NCBI GenBank assembly: GCA_963663395.1
Contig: OY760226.1
Span: forward strand, 3,720,001-3,784,000
From: Azophilus sp963663395
Lineage (GTDB): Bacteria; Pseudomonadota; Gammaproteobacteria; Pseudomonadales; Azotimanducaceae
DNA length: 64,000 nucleotides
Reading direction: 5' to 3'
Under the pieces are notes generated by a model. It saw only the letters and a program-made list of their open reading frames with translations, was not told where the DNA came from and ran no database searches. Positions 60,929 through 64,000 of the stretch are shown piece by piece. The position numbers were made by a program, and so were the translations under genes. Position 1 is the first letter of the stretch, and each line of letters starts with the position of its first letter.

Positions 60929-61039
60929 AAAGGCCTCCTTCCGCCAATACCCGGAACGTCGCTAACGATGACAATGCATCGCGGCTGCCCGGCAATTCCT
61001 GTGTGACCCGCTCATTCTGCGCGTCCGGGATGCGGCTGG

Positions 61040-61846
61040 CTACGGAGAGCCGCAGCCCCACCCGATTGCGTTGCGGATCAGCGTGTTGAACTCTGCCGTT
61101 TCCCAACTGCCGCGGAATGTCGGAGGTGTCACGCCGCCTTCCGCGACGGACTCGTCAACGAAGGGTTGTGTGTTGGAATCCGGCGAGTGTGTGTGGCCGA
61201 GCGCCACGTAGGCGACGCCGCCGTCTCCAACCTCCTTCACGTATCCGAGCACCCGTGTCCTGCCGTCCGCCTGTAGCGAGGTGTCGGCATCGTAGCGGAA
61301 GCCGAACCCGGGTGGCGAGGGATCGGTGGAGAGTTCCGTGGTGAGCAGCACGCGGCTCTCACCAATCGGTTCAATCAGATAGAGTTCATCCACCGTCTCG
61401 AACGATGCCGGCAGACCTTCCGTGATCGGGTGTCCGTTCGCCACCTGGACCTCGAAGCGGCGCAACGGCGGATGGTTGAGGAAGAAGCAGCCGAGCGTCT
61501 CGTGGTGGCCCTCCCTGACCATGCGCCGCTGCCAGGTGCCCTCAATGCGCGCCGCGCGTCCGCCGCTGGTGCCGTGCAGGCCGAACCAGCGTCCACCGTC
61601 CGCCAGCCAAGCGTTCAGCGTATCGAGCTGCGCCCCGCCGGGAACCGGGCCTGCCACGTAAGTGAGCAGGAATTTCGTGCCGTCGAGCCAACGCTCGAGG
61701 TCGGTGAAGTCGTTGGCGACGGTGGCGGACAACCCGTCCTGTTCGGCCAGCAGTCCGAGCAGCGACAGCCGCGCGTAATCCATGTCGTGCGCCGCGTTGG
61801 ACCCGGGCGGGAATCCGCCGACGATGAGATGGGTGCGAGTGTTCAT
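61040..61846 (-). CDS. ThuA-like domain protein
   Basis: A 268-residue ThuA-family protein from the ATG at 61846 (a GTG at 61879 is less likely). It has THLIVGGFPPGSNAAHDMDY at the N-terminus, LLTYVAGPVPGGAQLDTLNAW, GRWFGLHGTSGG and a conserved VAYVALGHTHSPDSN near the C-terminus. The nucleophile Cys of true amidotransferases is replaced. Role unknown; perhaps a hydrolase on sugar or lactone compounds. It is transcribed towards the LLM gene. Confidence 0.8.
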   Translation of the reverse strand: MNTRTHLIVGGFPPGSNAAHDMDYARLSLLGLLAEQDGLSATVANDFTDLERWLDGTKFLLTYVAGPVPGGAQLDTLNAWLADGGRWFGLHGTSGGRAARIEGTWQRRMVREGHHETLGCFFLNHPPLRRFEVQVANGHPITEGLPASFETVDELYLIEPIGESRVLLTTELSTDPSPPGFGFRYDADTSLQADGRTRVLGYVKEVGDGGVAYVALGHTHSPDSNTQPFVDESVAEGGVTPPTFRGSWETAEFNTLIRNAIGWGCGSP

Positions 61847-62147
61847 GTCTGCCAGTTCCAAGTGTACTCCCGAGGACACTCAGCCCAACACTTTATTCGA
61901 TCGACGAAAAGCCTGATACCCGGTAGCAGCCCGGAAAACAACTGTACTTTCACCAGAGGACTGTGCGCGGTCGGCCCTCTGTCCCGGCGCGCCGCCGCGC
62001 CACCGCAGTCGGGTACCAACCAAGCGGATTGTAATCGCCGGCCTCGAGACCGGGACGCCGCCGTGGAGGCCAAGGCCATAGAATTCCTCGATCGGGCCGC
62101 TCGCGGCAAGCCTTGCAACCACCCAGATAGAAAAAATGCGCCCCGGA
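61847..62147. other. 301-bp gap without a recognisable gene
   Basis: No protein family, RNA gene or clear hairpin terminator is visible between the ThuA-like gene and the large unknown gene. The sequence is GC-rich throughout with one modestly AT-rich patch near 61880-61950 that might carry a promoter for the ThuA-like gene. Confidence 0.5.
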
Positions 62148-64000
62148 TCACGACGACGTTGTCGATCGCAAGCTGCCGGGGCCTGGCTCCGCCGCGAGAT
62201 TGTTGAACGAGCCCACCGCAGATGGTTGTGTCGGCTGCCGGCGCGAAGACCCGTGGTCGAGTCTGTTGTAGATGTGGTCGCTTTCTTGCGTGGTCACCGA
62301 ATCAAAACTGTCTGACGACGCCTCCTCAGCTTCGTCGTGCACGTCAACAGCCTGGCTGTTCAAGGAAATCCAGTACGGTTCTTGCGGGGATCCGGGAGTG
62401 AGTCGGTAGCTGATCCTTGCCTGTTCGATCTTGGGCGGGTGTTTTCGATCACCGAAACTGACGAACACCTCCGTCCTGAAATCACTTTGTACACCGTTTA
62501 ATATCTCGGCTGGCGGATGATTCCCATCCTGAAGCTGTGCCCCGGAGTCGGGAAGGACGGTGTCGCAACTCACGGGGTGAAAGAAGAGCGGTGTGATCCG
62601 TTCTGTAATCTTGAGCCGAACCGCGCCGTCTTCCTCCTTGGATAGCGAATAGGAGTGTTCCTCGTGAACGCCCCTGGGGTAACCATTGAGAATCGCCAGG
62701 TCGGGACGGCGCGGATCCATGCAGGCGGCGTAGACGCAACGGAGTGTCTCGGGACTGGCCGCCTGGGAGATGCGGGTCAGGAGTTTTTCGTCCACCCCGT
62801 CTGTGTCGTCCATGCAGAAACGCCTGAGCGCATCGACCACGGCAGAGGTTCCTGCGCCAACGGGCAGATCAACGCCATCGACACGAAAGCAGGCCTTGCG
62901 CCTTTGCTGGCGAACTTGTTCGTTGGCCGCGAGGAAATCCATAAAATTTTTCGTCATCCCTGCGCCGAGATTTCCGTTGCGGACCACCTTGCGACACGCC
63001 TGGATGTGCCAAGCAAACTCACTGCGCATCTCCGCCATTGCCGGCTCAGAAAGCGGAACGTCTACAGCGGCGCAGTTCAGTCGGTCCGGGGCAGGAAACG
63101 GAATGCCGAGGTTACGCAGGGTGGCGACGGTCTGGTCGCCGGGGCGTTCAAGCCGCTGCATGGGCGGGGCCTGATTTGCGTGCGGGCTGATTTTCTCGTG
63201 CAGCACCGCCGCCAGTCCACTCAGCATATTCGAGTAACCCCTGGCCAACTTGAAGGAATCTTCGCCATGGATAAGCGTCACCCGGCCCTCGGTGTCTTCG
63301 TAGGTGCGCGCCGCTTCGCGGGAATCCCCGAATTCGGTCGCGTACCAGGAAGCTGCTTCACCGATGCGCCGAGCCGGACCGTCGTCAGCAACGTAATGGC
63401 CGTGTATTGATACGACCATGTCCGGTGGCAGGGGCGCAAGCAGAAAGCGCCAGGTTTCCCGGTACAGACGTTGCTCGTTGTCTGCGGTTACCTCGATACC
63501 GGCGTGGTCCCATGCGGACTGAATGGACAGGAGAGCGTACGCAATCACGCTGTGCAGTTCTTCCGGCGGCAAGGCGGAGGCCAGGCAGGACAACCTTTCG
63601 CACAACATCTCATGGGCGAAGGCAAGGTACGGCACGAGACTCGGGGCAACCGTGTCGCGCGAAACCTGAGCCAGGAACGCGTTCCTCTCCGCATCTTCGA
63701 CGTACGAGAGCGCGCGCAGCCGCTCGAGCGCGGCCTCGCGCTCCTTCTTGAACTGCGCCACTACATCACGCGCAAGCGATTGCAGCGCGCCGTCATCAAC
63801 GAGTTCGTCCGGGCGAATGTCCCTTGAGTCAATGCTGCTGGCGAACCGCCGGCAAAGATGCTCGGCGGCGTCGGGGGAAATGGAAGAATCGGCAACACCA
63901 CACGGAGTGCCCAGGTCGGCTAGAACACGCACAAGTTCCCGGTGGGTAAACGAGCTAGGGACTCGGGGATCCAGTTTGTGCAGGGCGCGGGCTCTGGCAG
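62148..64000 (-). CDS. Large protein of unknown function, N-terminus outside window
   Basis: At least 617 residues; the frame stays open to the window edge (RARALHKLDPRVPSSFTHRE precedes the first in-window start at 63932), so the true start lies beyond. No known family, signal peptide or membrane helix is recognisable. The protein is mostly helical up to about the middle (KKEREAALERLRALSYVEDA), then contains a beta-rich part (VRLKITERITPLFFHPVSCD and EVFVSFGDRKHPPKIEQARI) and a disordered, Ser/Pro-rich tail with SDHIYNRLDHG. The architecture and tail look more like a secreted effector or host-directed protein than a catabolic enzyme, but that is impression, not evidence. Confidence 0.75.
   Translation of the reverse strand, partial: ARARALHKLDPRVPSSFTHRELVRVLADLGTPCGVADSSISPDAAEHLCRRFASSIDSRDIRPDELVDDGALQSLARDVVAQFKKEREAALERLRALSYVEDAERNAFLAQVSRDTVAPSLVPYLAFAHEMLCERLSCLASALPPEELHSVIAYALLSIQSAWDHAGIEVTADNEQRLYRETWRFLLAPLPPDMVVSIHGHYVADDGPARRIGEAASWYATEFGDSREAARTYEDTEGRVTLIHGEDSFKLARGYSNMLSGLAAVLHEKISPHANQAPPMQRLERPGDQTVATLRNLGIPFPAPDRLNCAAVDVPLSEPAMAEMRSEFAWHIQACRKVVRNGNLGAGMTKNFMDFLAANEQVRQQRRKACFRVDGVDLPVGAGTSAVVDALRRFCMDDTDGVDEKLLTRISQAASPETLRCVYAACMDPRRPDLAILNGYPRGVHEEHSYSLSKEEDGAVRLKITERITPLFFHPVSCDTVLPDSGAQLQDGNHPPAEILNGVQSDFRTEVFVSFGDRKHPPKIEQARISYRLTPGSPQEPYWISLNSQAVDVHDEAEEASSDSFDSVTTQESDHIYNRLDHGSSRRQPTQPSAVGSFNNLAAEPGPGSLRSTTSS

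Noticed and set aside
1..64000. CRISPR arrays, integron attC sites, prophage or plasmid replication genes, polyketide or NRPS modules
   Set aside because: Looked for regular direct repeats, cas, integrase, terminase, rep and megasynthase signatures on both strands; none seen.

Overview
The window looks like chromosomal accessory DNA of a Gram-negative proteobacterium, most likely a free-living or marine gammaproteobacterium. Supporting signs are two large TonB-dependent outer-membrane receptors with signal peptides, an exported DsbA-like lipoprotein, an RND efflux pair, a periplasmic cytochrome c/PQQ dehydrogenase and frequent ATGA/GTGA translational coupling. Most of the window is GC-rich, but the first ~10.6 kb is visibly less so, which suggests a separately acquired segment. 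No rRNA, tRNA, CRISPR array, intact transposase or plasmid/phage replication gene was seen.

Layout. (1) 1-10.75 kb, all minus strand: a monoterpenol-type catabolic island with an acyl-CoA synthetase (cut by the window edge), TonB receptor, GeoA-like allylic alcohol dehydrogenase, DsbA-like lipoprotein, exported linalool dehydratase/isomerase-family enzyme with its catalytic Cys pair, TetR regulator, cytochrome c-PQQ dehydrogenase and cupin. A shared palindrome-like motif lies upstream of the receptor and the quinoprotein. (2) 10.9-18.9 kb, mostly plus: FAD oxidoreductase, MFS transporter, SnoaL-like exported protein, LLM flavin oxidoreductase, an Ltp2-like thiolase without nucleophilic Cys coupled to its DUF35 partner, and a second MFS transporter. 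(3) 18.9-25.1 kb, minus: two-domain CaiB/BaiF CoA-transferase, amidohydrolase and second TonB receptor. (4) 25.4-28.6 kb, plus: wax ester synthase/DGAT-like acyltransferase and DUF3604 protein, separated by a GGGGTCAG-type inverted repeat that supplies the start of the DUF3604 signal peptide. (5) 28.6-34.0 kb: a P450/hydrolase pair diverging from a coupled epimerase-sulfotransferase-lipocalin-like operon across a 19-bp-arm palindrome.

(6) 34-44 kb: class 3 aldehyde dehydrogenase, acetyltransferase, SDR, P450-type 3Fe-4S ferredoxin, GntR/FCD regulator with its own palindrome, double-hotdog hydratase, HAD protein, enoyl-CoA hydratase, quinone oxidoreductase, aminoglycoside-phosphotransferase-like kinase and a second amidohydrolase. 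(7) 44-51 kb: second kinase-like protein, ThDP enzyme, acyl-CoA dehydrogenase, putative SCP2-alpha/beta hydrolase fusion and NudC. (8) 51.2-58.6 kb: a strongly structured noncoding element, then an RND adaptor-permease operon with SnoaL, SDR and ThuA-like genes, and a MaoC-like protein. (9) 58.6-64 kb: orphan bioB, LLM oxidoreductase, second ThuA-like gene and a large unrecognised protein running off the edge.

The common theme is uptake and oxidative, CoA-linked breakdown of hydrophobic or isoprenoid-like compounds: TonB import, P450 or dehydrogenase oxidation, aldehyde oxidation, CoA ligation or transfer, beta-oxidation-like steps and an aldolase-type thiolase. Between intact genes lie at least five short remnants of the same enzyme classes (amidohydrolase, MaoC, SDR, MFS, CoA-transferase), so the region appears to gain and lose catabolic genes rapidly.
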